Part shown: piece by piece, positions 1 through 7,358 of the stretch
Position numbering within the stretch: the stretch's first letter is position 1
Layout: each line of letters begins with the position of its first letter
NCBI GenBank assembly: GCA_023700805.1
Contig: JAMPYF010000002.1
Span: 124,001 to 188,000, forward strand
Origin: Sulfuritalea sp.
GTDB lineage: Bacteria > Pseudomonadota > Gammaproteobacteria > Burkholderiales > Rhodocyclaceae
DNA length: 64,000 nt
Direction of reading: 5' to 3'
Translations under genes and position numbers: made by a program
Notes under the pieces: generated by a model
Databases searched by the model: none
Told to the model about the DNA's origin: nothing
What the model saw: only the letters and a program-made list of their open reading frames with translations

Positions 1-36
1 CATCGACGAGATGCCGGTGATCTTCGGAGTCTGCAT
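1..36 (-). CDS. Possible partial CDS cut by window edge
   Basis: An ATG at 36-34 on the minus strand opens a frame that stays open to the window edge (MQTPKITGISSM). It is preceded by a GGTGGG-like ribosome binding site. It lies 75 bp downstream of the LysR gene on the same strand. Only 12 codons are visible, so no function can be given and the call is tentative. Confidence 0.3.
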   Translation of the reverse strand, partial: MQTPKITGISSM

Positions 37-102
37 TTGTCCCACCAGTAATCGATGGGGCGATTCTGACAAAACGCCGGTGGCGGGCCTAGCCGCCGCG
101 GG

Positions 103-130
103 CACTACTAGCTATCGCGTTTTGTTATGG
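103..130 (+). repeat. Inverted repeat flanking the LysR gene, copy 1
   Basis: This 28-bp stretch contains TAGCTATC and TTTTGTTATGG. It matches the reverse complement of 1067-1094 at 24 of 28 positions. This copy covers the last six codons of the LysR gene and its stop codon; the other copy lies in that gene's promoter. Confidence 0.75.
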
Positions 131-1050
131 GCGGGCGGCACGGCCTGCGCCGCGGCCAGGATCAGCTCGCGCAGGAGGCGCAGCACCTGCTTGGTCAGCG
201 GCGTCGAGGGCTTGTGCGCGGAGACGGCCAGGCACAGCGTGCTGGTCAGGCGCGGCTCGCTCAGCGGGCGCAGGACGAAGGCCTCGGGCTGGCCCGAGGC
301 GGCCAGCGCCGTCGCCGTCAGGATGGCATGGCCGTGGCCGGCGCGCACCAGTTCCAGGATCGACTGCACGCTGGAGATTTCCATCGCGACATTCAGCTTG
401 TGGCCGGACAGCGCGGCCTGGGTTTCCAGCAGCTTGCGTATCGCATGGCTGCGCTCGGGCAGGATCAGCGGATAGCGCGTCAGTTCGGCCAGGGTCACCG
501 GGGCGCCAGCGGCAACTTTGCTGCCCTTGCCGGTGGCGGCCGGGCTGACCATGCCCAGCGGTTCGTCGAGCACCGGCGTGAATTCGATCGCCTCCTGCGA
601 TTCCGGGTTGTGCAGCAGGCCGACATCGACGCGGCCGGTCGAGATCCATTCCGCGAGATGGGTCGACAGGCCTTCGACGATGGCCAGCCGGGCCTTCGGC
701 AGCGTGCGGCGGAAGCCCTCCACCAGCGGCAGCGTCAGCAGCCGGCCCATGCTCGGCGGCAGGCCGACGACGATGCGCCCGGCCGGCTCGCCGCGCGTGC
801 TTTCGAGGTCTTCGCGCACCCGCGACATCAGTTGCAGGATGCCGATGCTGTGGTCGAACAGGCGCTTGCCGGCCTCGGTCAGCACCACGCCGCGGCCATT
901 GCGCATCAGCAGCGTGACGTGCAGGTCGGTCTCCAGCAGGCGCACCTGGCGCGACAGCGCCGGCTGGGCGATGTTCAGGATCAGCGCGGCGCGGCTGAAG
1001 CTGCCCAGTTCGGCGACGCGCACGAAGTATTCAAGTTGCTTGAGGTTCAT
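112..1050 (-). CDS. LysR-family transcriptional regulator
   Basis: This 312-residue protein has LysR architecture. An N-terminal winged helix-turn-helix (about residues 1-60, with the pattern GSFSRAA...QPALSRQ) is followed by a two-lobed effector-binding domain. The ATG at 1050 was chosen because the HTH starts there; the longer open frame upstream is unrelated sequence. The gene is divergent from the dctQMP TRAP operon, and LysR proteins usually control the neighbouring divergent operon, so it probably senses the TRAP substrate or a product of it. The effector is unknown. Its ends carry an inverted pair of 28-bp sequences. Confidence 0.9.
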   Translation of the reverse strand: MNLKQLEYFVRVAELGSFSRAALILNIAQPALSRQVRLLETDLHVTLLMRNGRGVVLTEAGKRLFDHSIGILQLMSRVREDLESTRGEPAGRIVVGLPPSMGRLLTLPLVEGFRRTLPKARLAIVEGLSTHLAEWISTGRVDVGLLHNPESQEAIEFTPVLDEPLGMVSPAATGKGSKVAAGAPVTLAELTRYPLILPERSHAIRKLLETQAALSGHKLNVAMEISSVQSILELVRAGHGHAILTATALAASGQPEAFVLRPLSEPRLTSTLCLAVSAHKPSTPLTKQVLRLLRELILAAAQAVPPAHNKTR

Positions 1051-1158
1051 CCGGAATGGGCGAGGGCCATAACAAAATGAGATAGCTAATAGTACCCACA
1101 TTCCGTATCGGCTAAACCGCGTCCCTGCCAAAATGCGCCGATCCAATAGAGGCGCCGC
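1051..1158. promoter_or_regulatory. Divergent LysR/dctQ promoter region
   Basis: This 108-bp intergenic region separates the LysR start from dctQ. It holds an AT-rich stretch (1069-1095) in otherwise GC-rich DNA and a 7-bp inverted pair, CGGAATG (1052-1058) and CATTCCG (1099-1105). Either could be part of the regulator's binding site; this is inferred from position. Confidence 0.5.
1067..1094 (-). repeat. Inverted repeat flanking the LysR gene, copy 2
   Basis: This is the partner of the copy at 103-130, in reverse orientation with 24 of 28 identical positions. It sits in the LysR/dctQ intergenic region where the LysR promoter or operator is expected. Confidence 0.75.
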
Positions 1159-1698
1159 ATGCAGGAACCGCAAGCACCCACTCCCTACGCATTGAAGGAC
1201 AGCTTCGGTCCGCTCGGCAATTTCCTGCTCGCGGCGGCGCGGCTGATGGCGATCGTCGGCGGCCTGATCTTTGTCGGCCTGGTCCTGATGTCGATCGTTT
1301 CCATCGTCGGCCGCAAGACGGTCGGCTTCGTCGTGCCGGGCGACGTCGAGGTCCTGCAGATGCTTGCGGCATGCGCGGCGGCTTCCTTCTTCCCCTACTG
1401 CCATTTGCTGCATGGCGACGTCAAGGTGGATTTCTTCACCCACAATCTGTCGCAGCGCACGCTGTGGTTCATGGACGCGATCGGCTCGCTGCTGGTCGGC
1501 GGCTTCGGCGCGCTGATCGCCTGGCGCTCCTGGGCCGGCGCGATGACCGTCAAGGACGCGGGCGAGACCTCGATGATCCTGGCCTGGCCGGTGTGGATTC
1601 CGCAGGCGTTGATGGTGCCGGGCTTCCTGCTGCTGGCCGTCGCCGGTTTCTACATGTGCGTGCATCAAGTGAGCATGGCGATGAAGGGGCGGCCATGA
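1159..1698 (+). CDS. dctQ: TRAP transporter small permease (DctQ family)
   Basis: This 179-residue protein has about four hydrophobic segments (near residues 25-48, 62-82, 100-122 and 142-165), as expected for the small membrane subunit of a tripartite ATP-independent periplasmic transporter. It scaffolds the large permease in the inner membrane. The start is supported by an AGAGGCG ribosome binding site. It is the first gene of a dctQ-dctM-dctP operon. The substrate is not evident, but TRAP systems typically import carboxylates, including aromatic acids, which fits the acyl-CoA catabolic genes nearby. Confidence 0.92.
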   Translation: MQEPQAPTPYALKDSFGPLGNFLLAAARLMAIVGGLIFVGLVLMSIVSIVGRKTVGFVVPGDVEVLQMLAACAAASFFPYCHLLHGDVKVDFFTHNLSQRTLWFMDAIGSLLVGGFGALIAWRSWAGAMTVKDAGETSMILAWPVWIPQALMVPGFLLLAVAGFYMCVHQVSMAMKGRP

Positions 1699-1705
1699 GC
1701 GGCCC

Positions 1706-1807
1706 GCACGGCCGCCCGAAGGGGCGCCAGCCGCAACCCGGAGCCGCGCAGCGGCGAACCGCCGTCACCCCCGCCCTTGGGGCGGGGGCTGGGGGGAGGG
1801 TCGTCCC
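1706..1807 (+). repeat. Hairpin repeat between operon genes, copy A
   Basis: This 102-bp unit fills the dctQ-dctM gap. It is about 89% identical to the reverse complement of 12885-12986 with no gaps. It contains the hairpin CCCCCGCCC/GGGGCGGGGG and ends with GGGGGGAGGG directly before the dctM ATG, so it appears to supply dctM's ribosome binding site. Confidence 0.85.
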
Positions 1808-3136
1808 ATGAGCGGTACCGGGATCGGCTTCCTGATGTTCGGCATCCTCATGGCATTGCTGGTGCTGCGCATCCCGATCGGCATCGCGATGTTCATGGTC
1901 GGCGCCGGCGGCTATCTGTATCTGGTCGGCGACGCGCTGCCGCTGCTCAACTCGCTGAAGAACCTGGCCTATGCGCGGCTTTCCAACTACGACCTGGTGG
2001 TGATTCCGTTGTTCCTGATGATGGGCCAGTTCGCCACCCACGGCGGTTTGTCGAAGGCGCTGTTCCGTTCCGTCTCGGCCTTCCTCGGCCACCGCAAGGG
2101 CGGCGTCGCGATGGCCGCGATCGGCGCTTGCGCCGGCTTCGGCGCGATCTGCGGCTCCTCGCTGGCGACGGCCGCGACCATGGGCCAGGTGGCCCTGCCC
2201 GAGCTGCGCCGCTACGGCTATTCCGGTTCGCTGGCCACCGGCGCGCTGGCCGCCGGCGGCACGCTGGGCATCATGATCCCGCCCTCGGTGCCGCTGGTGA
2301 TCTACGCCATCCTGACCCAGGAATCGATCGGCAAGCTGTTCATGGCCGCGGTGCTGCCCGGCATCATCGCCATGCTCGGCTACATGGCCGTGGTGCGCAT
2401 CATCGTGACGCTGAACCCGGCGGCCGGCCCGGCCGGACCCGAAGCCAGCCTGGCGGAAAAAATCAGAAGCCTGGTCACCGTGCTGCCGGTGTTGCTGGTC
2501 TTCGTCGTCGTCATCGTCGGCATCTACGGCGGCTGGGCCAACCCGACCGAGGCCGCCGCGATCGGCGCCGCCGCCTGCGGCATCCTTGCCGTGGTCACCG
2601 GCGGCATGCGCGGCAAGGGCCTGCTCGAAAGCCTGGTCGGCACGGCGCAAGCCACCGCGATGATCTTCCTCGTGCTGCTCGGCGCCGACATGCTCAACAC
2701 CGCGCTGGCGCTGTCGCAGATGCCCGGCGAACTCGCCACCTGGGTCAAGCACAGCGGCCTGTCGCCGCTCTTGGTGATGGTGATGATCCTGCTGATCTAC
2801 GTCCTGCTCGGCTGCGTGATGGATTCGCTGGCGATGATCCTGCTCACCATCCCGATCTTCTACCCGATGGTGATGGGCCTCGATTACTGGGGCATGTCCC
2901 AGGTCGACAAATCGATCTGGTTCGGCATCCTGGCGCTGATGGTGGTGGAGATCGGTCTGGTGCATCCGCCGGTCGGCATGAATGTCTACATCATCAACCG
3001 GCTGGCGAAGGACGTGCCGCTGGTGGAAACCTTCAAGGGCGTCATCCCCTTCCTTATTTCCGATTTTCTGCGCATCGGGCTGCTGCTGTTTTTCCCGATC
3101 ATTTCGCTGTACCTGGTCCATACCTTTCAGCAATAG
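1808..3136 (+). CDS. dctM: TRAP transporter large permease (DctM family)
   Basis: This 442-residue, very hydrophobic protein has the length and roughly 12-helix profile of the DctM channel subunit, which moves the substrate using the sodium gradient. The family motif appears as NPTEAAAIGA near residue 240. Its ATG lies directly behind copy A of the dispersed hairpin repeat, whose GGAGGG acts as the apparent ribosome binding site. It is followed 21 bp later by the binding-protein gene, so all three TRAP components are present and co-oriented. Confidence 0.94.
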   Translation: MSGTGIGFLMFGILMALLVLRIPIGIAMFMVGAGGYLYLVGDALPLLNSLKNLAYARLSNYDLVVIPLFLMMGQFATHGGLSKALFRSVSAFLGHRKGGVAMAAIGACAGFGAICGSSLATAATMGQVALPELRRYGYSGSLATGALAAGGTLGIMIPPSVPLVIYAILTQESIGKLFMAAVLPGIIAMLGYMAVVRIIVTLNPAAGPAGPEASLAEKIRSLVTVLPVLLVFVVVIVGIYGGWANPTEAAAIGAAACGILAVVTGGMRGKGLLESLVGTAQATAMIFLVLLGADMLNTALALSQMPGELATWVKHSGLSPLLVMVMILLIYVLLGCVMDSLAMILLTIPIFYPMVMGLDYWGMSQVDKSIWFGILALMVVEIGLVHPPVGMNVYIINRLAKDVPLVETFKGVIPFLISDFLRIGLLLFFPIISLYLVHTFQQ

Positions 3137-3157
3137 TTTTTCACGGAGGAGACACCT

Positions 3158-4195
3158 ATGAAAACCCGCAAACTCGCACGACTGATCACCGCCGCAGCCA
3201 TCGCCCTCGGCGGCGGCAGCGTCCTCGCCCAGGAAGTCACGCTCAAGGTGCATCACTTCCTGCCGCCCAGCTCCAACGCCCACGCCAACCTGATCGGCCC
3301 CTGGTGCGACAAGATCGCCAAGGAGTCGGGCAACAAGATGAAATGCCAGATCTATCCGGCGATGCAGCTCGGCGGCACGCCGCCGCAGCTGTTCGACCAG
3401 GCCAAGGACGGCGTCGTCGACATCGTGTGGACCCTGCCGACCTACCAGGCCGGCCGTTTCACCAAGTCGGAAGTCTTCGAGCTGCCCTTCCTGACCAAGA
3501 ACGCCACCACCGCCAGTCCCGCGCTGTGGGAATACGTGCAGAAAAACTCGCTCGACGAGTTCAAGGGCACCAAGCTCATCTTCATGCACATGCATGACGG
3601 CGCCACCTTCCATTTCGGCAAGGTCGGGCCGAAGAACCTCGAAGAGCTCAAGGGCCTCAAGGTGCGCACGCCGAGCCGGCTCGGCTCCAAGATGATCGAG
3701 GCCCTGGGCATGATCGCCGTGCCGATGCCCGCGCCGCAGGTGCCCGAGGCCATCGCCAAGGGCGTGGTCGACGGCGCCAACATCCCCTGGGAAGTGGTGA
3801 CGCCGTTCAAGCTGCAGGAGATCACCAAGTTCCACGTCGAGGTGCCGCCGGGCATGCCCAAGCCGGGCAATTCGATCTTCGCCTTCGCCATGAACCAGGC
3901 CAAATACGACAGCCTGCCGGCGGATCTGAAGAAAGTGATCGACGCCAACAGCGGCCTGGAGACCTCGAAGTGGGCGGGCACGGTGTTCGACGGCCCCGAA
4001 GGCCCGGCGCGCAAGATCTCCAAGGATCGCGGCAACACCTTCATCACCATCACGCCGGCGGAATACGTGCGCTGGAAGAAGGCCACCGACCAGGTCGACG
4101 AAGCCTGGATGAAGGAAGCCGCCACCAAGGGCGCCAACGGCAAGGCGCTCTACGAGGAGGCCGTGGTGCTGCTGAAGAAGCACGGCAGCCTGTAA
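3158..4195 (+). CDS. dctP: TRAP transporter substrate-binding protein (DctP family)
   Basis: This 345-residue periplasmic solute receptor begins with a classical signal peptide (charged MKTRK, hydrophobic core, cleavage after SVLAQ near residue 25). The mature protein has the DctP fold features, including the PEAIAKGVVDGA segment typical of the family. A strong GGAGGAG ribosome binding site precedes the start, consistent with the binding protein being made in excess of the permeases. A factor-independent terminator follows within 20 bp, closing the TRAP operon. The ligand cannot be read from sequence; a dicarboxylate or aromatic acid is likely. Confidence 0.93.
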   Translation: MKTRKLARLITAAAIALGGGSVLAQEVTLKVHHFLPPSSNAHANLIGPWCDKIAKESGNKMKCQIYPAMQLGGTPPQLFDQAKDGVVDIVWTLPTYQAGRFTKSEVFELPFLTKNATTASPALWEYVQKNSLDEFKGTKLIFMHMHDGATFHFGKVGPKNLEELKGLKVRTPSRLGSKMIEALGMIAVPMPAPQVPEAIAKGVVDGANIPWEVVTPFKLQEITKFHVEVPPGMPKPGNSIFAFAMNQAKYDSLPADLKKVIDANSGLETSKWAGTVFDGPEGPARKISKDRGNTFITITPAEYVRWKKATDQVDEAWMKEAATKGANGKALYEEAVVLLKKHGSL

Positions 4196-4214
4196 GCAGC
4201 GCCGCGCTCCAGCC

Positions 4215-4245
4215 AAAGGCAGGCCTGCGGGCCTGCCTTTTTCTT
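4215..4245 (+). terminator. Rho-independent terminator of the TRAP operon
   Basis: An 11-bp perfect stem, AAAGGCAGGCC (4215-4225) with GGCCTGCCTTT (4230-4240), has a TGCG loop and is followed by a T-rich tail. It starts 20 bp after the dctP stop. Confidence 0.9.
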
Positions 4246-4292
4246 GGCCGGCAGAATATGGCGGCACGCAGCGCAGCAAGAAGCGCCGTATC

Positions 4293-4305
4293 GCCAGCGC
4301 CAACT
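4293..4305 (+). repeat. Dispersed 13-bp motif, exact copy
   Basis: GCCAGCGCCAACT lies in the convergent gap between dctP and the beta-lactamase-fold gene. Flanking bases (CGCCGTATC before) also resemble other copies. Confidence 0.8.
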
Positions 4306-4362
4306 TTCTGCAGGGCCGCAAGGCGAAGTCGACAGTTCCGAGCCTTCGCCGCGTGTTTTTCC

Positions 4363-5772
4363 CTACAAGTCGATTCGCTCGCCGAGCTGGGGCAGGTGCG
4401 GCCTGGGCCAGCCCAGTTCATCCTGGATGGCCTGGGCGAACACCGCGGAGGCGGCGGCCTCGCCATGCACGACGTAGGCATGTTTCGGCGGCCTGCGGAA
4501 ACCGCGCAGCCAGTCGAGCAGCCCGCTTCGATCGGCGTGGGCCGAGAGGCCGCCCACCGTATGGATGCGGGCCCTGACCGGGATGGCCTTGCCGAAGATA
4601 TGGACCAGGCGGGCGCCGTCGACCAGCCGGCGGCCGAGCGTTCCGGCCGCCTGGAATCCCGTGATCAGGATGCTGCATTCGCTGCGCGGCAGGTTCTCGC
4701 GCAGGTGGTACTTGATGCGGCCGGCATCGCACATGCCGCTGGCCGAGATGATCACCGCGCCGCTGCGAACCTCGTTCAGCGCGCGCGACTGATCGACGTC
4801 GGCGACGAATTCCAGTTTGATTTTCCCCGGATGCTGCTGCATCCAGTCGATCAGTTCGTGGGTATGGCGGTCGACCAGGGCCGGATGCTGCAGCGTGATG
4901 CGAGTGGCGGCCGTGGCCATCGGCGAATCGATATAGATCTTGAGCGGCGCAAGGCGCTCGCGACGCACCAGGTCGGCCAGGATGTAGATGATCTCCTGGC
5001 TGCGGCCGACGGCGAAGGCGGGGATGATCAGGTTGCCCCGGGTATGGCGCGTGCGTTCGAAAGCCGCCACCAGTTCGTCCTCGGTTTCGCTGAAGGGACG
5101 GTGCAGGCGGTCGCCGTAGGTCGATTCGATCAGCAGCACGTCGGCACCGTCGGTGACCTTTTCGGGATCATGCAGCAGCGGCCGGTCGCGCATCCCGAGG
5201 TCGCCGGAAAACACCAGCCGGCGCGGCTTGCCGGCATCGGCGAACGTCACGTCGAGCCAGGCGGAACCGAGGATATGGCCGGCGTCGTGGAAGCTGGCCG
5301 ATATATTCTCGGCCGGGCGAATCGGCTCGCGGTAGGGTGCGGGACGCAGCAGCTTGAGCGCCGCCTCGGCTTGCGCCACGGTGTAAAGCGGCGGCTGCAG
5401 GCTGCCGCTGCGGCCACGGCGCCGCCGATGGCGCAACTGCCATTCGGATTCCTTCTCCTGGATGTGCGCGCTGTCGCGCAGCAGCACCTGGAGCAGGTCG
5501 ATCGTCGCCGGCGTGGTATAGACCGGGCCGCGATAGCCGAGCACCGACAGCAGCGGCAAGAGGCCGGAATGGTCGATATGGGCATGCGTCAGCAAGACGA
5601 AATCGATGGCGCGAACGTCGAAGCCGAACTTCAGCGCGTTGAGGTTTTTCGTCCGCGCCTCGCGCCCGCCCTGAAACATGCCGCAGTCGACCAGGAACCG
5701 GCATGCGCCGGTTTCGACCAGCGTGCATGAGCCGGTCACCTCGCCGGCCGCCCCGAAAAATCCGATCCGCAT
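4363..5772 (-). CDS. Metallo-beta-lactamase/beta-CASP ribonuclease-like protein
   Basis: This 469-residue protein joins a metallo-beta-lactamase domain to a beta-CASP insertion, as in CPSF73/YSH1-type RNA nucleases. The zinc-binding motif HAHIDH is at residues 63-68. Further family motifs are ESTYGD near residue 208 and IYIDSPMA in the beta-CASP part. Bacterial members of this group are thought to act on RNA, but most are uncharacterised. It is monocistronic, convergent with the TRAP operon, and its ATG is supported by the conserved first strand (MRIGFFGAAGEVTG). Confidence 0.88.
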   Translation of the reverse strand: MRIGFFGAAGEVTGSCTLVETGACRFLVDCGMFQGGREARTKNLNALKFGFDVRAIDFVLLTHAHIDHSGLLPLLSVLGYRGPVYTTPATIDLLQVLLRDSAHIQEKESEWQLRHRRRRGRSGSLQPPLYTVAQAEAALKLLRPAPYREPIRPAENISASFHDAGHILGSAWLDVTFADAGKPRRLVFSGDLGMRDRPLLHDPEKVTDGADVLLIESTYGDRLHRPFSETEDELVAAFERTRHTRGNLIIPAFAVGRSQEIIYILADLVRRERLAPLKIYIDSPMATAATRITLQHPALVDRHTHELIDWMQQHPGKIKLEFVADVDQSRALNEVRSGAVIISASGMCDAGRIKYHLRENLPRSECSILITGFQAAGTLGRRLVDGARLVHIFGKAIPVRARIHTVGGLSAHADRSGLLDWLRGFRRPPKHAYVVHGEAAASAVFAQAIQDELGWPRPHLPQLGERIDL

Positions 5773-5870
5773 TATTGGCGCCTCCCGTCAGGCCTCATCA
5801 TCGGCCTCATTGCGCGGGATTTCAATCTCGCCGGAATGCGGGTTGGCGCTCGGCCGGCGGCGCGGATCTT

Positions 5871-7358
5871 TCAGCGTGCGCCGGCCTTGAACCAGCGCAC
5901 CGGCACCGGCTTGACGGCGCGCGGCGGCGCACCGGCCTGCAGCAGCGCCTGGTCGAGGCCGCTGCCGGCTTCGTCGGCCAGCGCCGCGCTGCGCGCCCGG
6001 CCGATGTCGGCGGCATCCTTGTGCGCGAGGTGCTCGACGATGTGGTGCAGGTTGTCCTTGGCGCGCTCGTTGGTCGCGCCGTAACCCTTGACCAGCCGCG
6101 CGCAAAGCGCCAGTTCGAAGCCGGCCTGCCAGTCGCGCGCCGCGGCTTGTTCCACCGCGGCCAGCCAGCGCTCGATCAGCGCCTGCTCTGCGGCGTAGCG
6201 CTGGCCGCGGCGGCGCAGCGGGCGCAGGCCGGCCAGCAGGCGCAGCGCGAGAAAGCCGGAAATGCTGTCGGCGCGCAGTTTCAAGGCGATGCCCAGCGGT
6301 GCCTTGCCCGCCCGCCGGCGCCGGCCTTCCCAGGCCAGCAGGCGCTGCCCCGTTGCCGGCGGCAGCAGCCCGGCCAGTTCCGTCACGCCGGGCTTGAAAT
6401 GATCGGCGATGCGCAGCAGATCGCCCGCCGCGGCGCCGGCCTCGGCGCGCACGCGGGCGAAGCGGCTGGCTCGGCTCTTCAGGTCGGCGACGCGGATGAC
6501 ATCGTCGAAGGCCATCCACAGCGCCAGGAAGCGGGCGCCTTCGCGCGCCAGTGCGGCGCCGTGCCGTCCCTGCGGATCGGCCAACTGCTCGGCGGCGCGC
6601 AGGCGTCCGACGCGTTGGCGATACAGCTCGCCGTAGGCCGCGTCCTGGAATTCGACGACGCGCGCATGGCCCAGGACGATCAGGTCGGCTGGCGCCGCAG
6701 GAGTTGGCGCTGGCGCCCCGCCGAGCGCCGCGCCGCTGCGCTCGAAACCCAGGGCAAAGCCGCGCAGGCTGGCCTCGACGCCGCGCCCCGAGGCGCTGAT
6801 CACCTCCTCGAAGGCGGCGCGGGCGAAGGGCAGTACGCCGCTGCCGGCAATGGCACCGCAGAGCACCGCGCTGGGCACCGTGCCGGCCTCGCGCGCCGTG
6901 GCGGCGACATCGAAAGTCGCAAGTCGCTTGCTGTTGCTTCCCGCTACCTGCAGCAGGCGCGCGCTGTCGAAGCGGCCGTCGCCCGGCGCCAGTTTCTCGA
7001 AGGTGGTCAGGGTGCGCTGCGACGATGTCAGCAAGGTGGTGCGCTCGGGCGAGACGTAGCCGTTCTGGACCGCGCGCACCGCTTCGAGCAGCTCGGAGGC
7101 GACCATCAGGTCCACGCAGCCCGGCACCGGCGCCAGGCTCAGCACGGGTGTGCGGCCGCCGAGTTCGACACGGGTCTGCGGATGGATTTCGACGTAATAC
7201 GTGGTGGCCCCCGTGCGCTGCGCGACGCCGGGAATCGAGGTGGCCTGCGCCGGATGGCCGGCGCGCGTGGCGATATCGACCAGCCATTCGGCCAGCACGC
7301 CGCCGCCTTCGCCGCCCAATGCGGCGATCAGGATCGTGATCGGCTGCTGTGCGTTCAT
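5871..7358 (-). CDS. iorB: Indolepyruvate:ferredoxin oxidoreductase, beta subunit
   Basis: This 495-residue protein matches the long form of IorB. A gamma-type 2-oxoacid oxidoreductase domain (about residues 1-200, starting ITILIAALGGEGGG) is followed by a C-terminal extension found in proteobacterial IorB proteins. With IorA it oxidatively decarboxylates arylpyruvates to arylacetyl-CoA while reducing ferredoxin. The start overlaps the iorA stop by 4 bp (ATGA), implying translational coupling. The segment GAPAPTPAAPA near residue 220 is encoded by a copy of the dispersed 13-bp motif, between the two domains. Confidence 0.9.
   Translation of the reverse strand: MNAQQPITILIAALGGEGGGVLAEWLVDIATRAGHPAQATSIPGVAQRTGATTYYVEIHPQTRVELGGRTPVLSLAPVPGCVDLMVASELLEAVRAVQNGYVSPERTTLLTSSQRTLTTFEKLAPGDGRFDSARLLQVAGSNSKRLATFDVAATAREAGTVPSAVLCGAIAGSGVLPFARAAFEEVISASGRGVEASLRGFALGFERSGAALGGAPAPTPAAPADLIVLGHARVVEFQDAAYGELYRQRVGRLRAAEQLADPQGRHGAALAREGARFLALWMAFDDVIRVADLKSRASRFARVRAEAGAAAGDLLRIADHFKPGVTELAGLLPPATGQRLLAWEGRRRRAGKAPLGIALKLRADSISGFLALRLLAGLRPLRRRGQRYAAEQALIERWLAAVEQAAARDWQAGFELALCARLVKGYGATNERAKDNLHHIVEHLAHKDAADIGRARSAALADEAGSGLDQALLQAGAPPRAVKPVPVRWFKAGAR
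6702..6714 (-). repeat. Dispersed 13-bp motif, exact copy (inside iorB)
   Basis: AGTTGGCGCTGGC on the plus strand is the reverse complement of the motif. In the iorB frame it encodes APAPTP. Confidence 0.8.

Noticed and set aside
11..475. Plus-strand ORF opposite the LysR gene
   Set aside because: It is antisense to a well-supported LysR regulator and has no recognisable domain.
1550..4321. Very long minus-strand open frame (over 900 codons) opposite the TRAP genes
   Set aside because: It is rich in His, Arg, Gln and Gly with no domain logic and lies antisense to three clear genes. Long antisense frames are common in GC-rich DNA.
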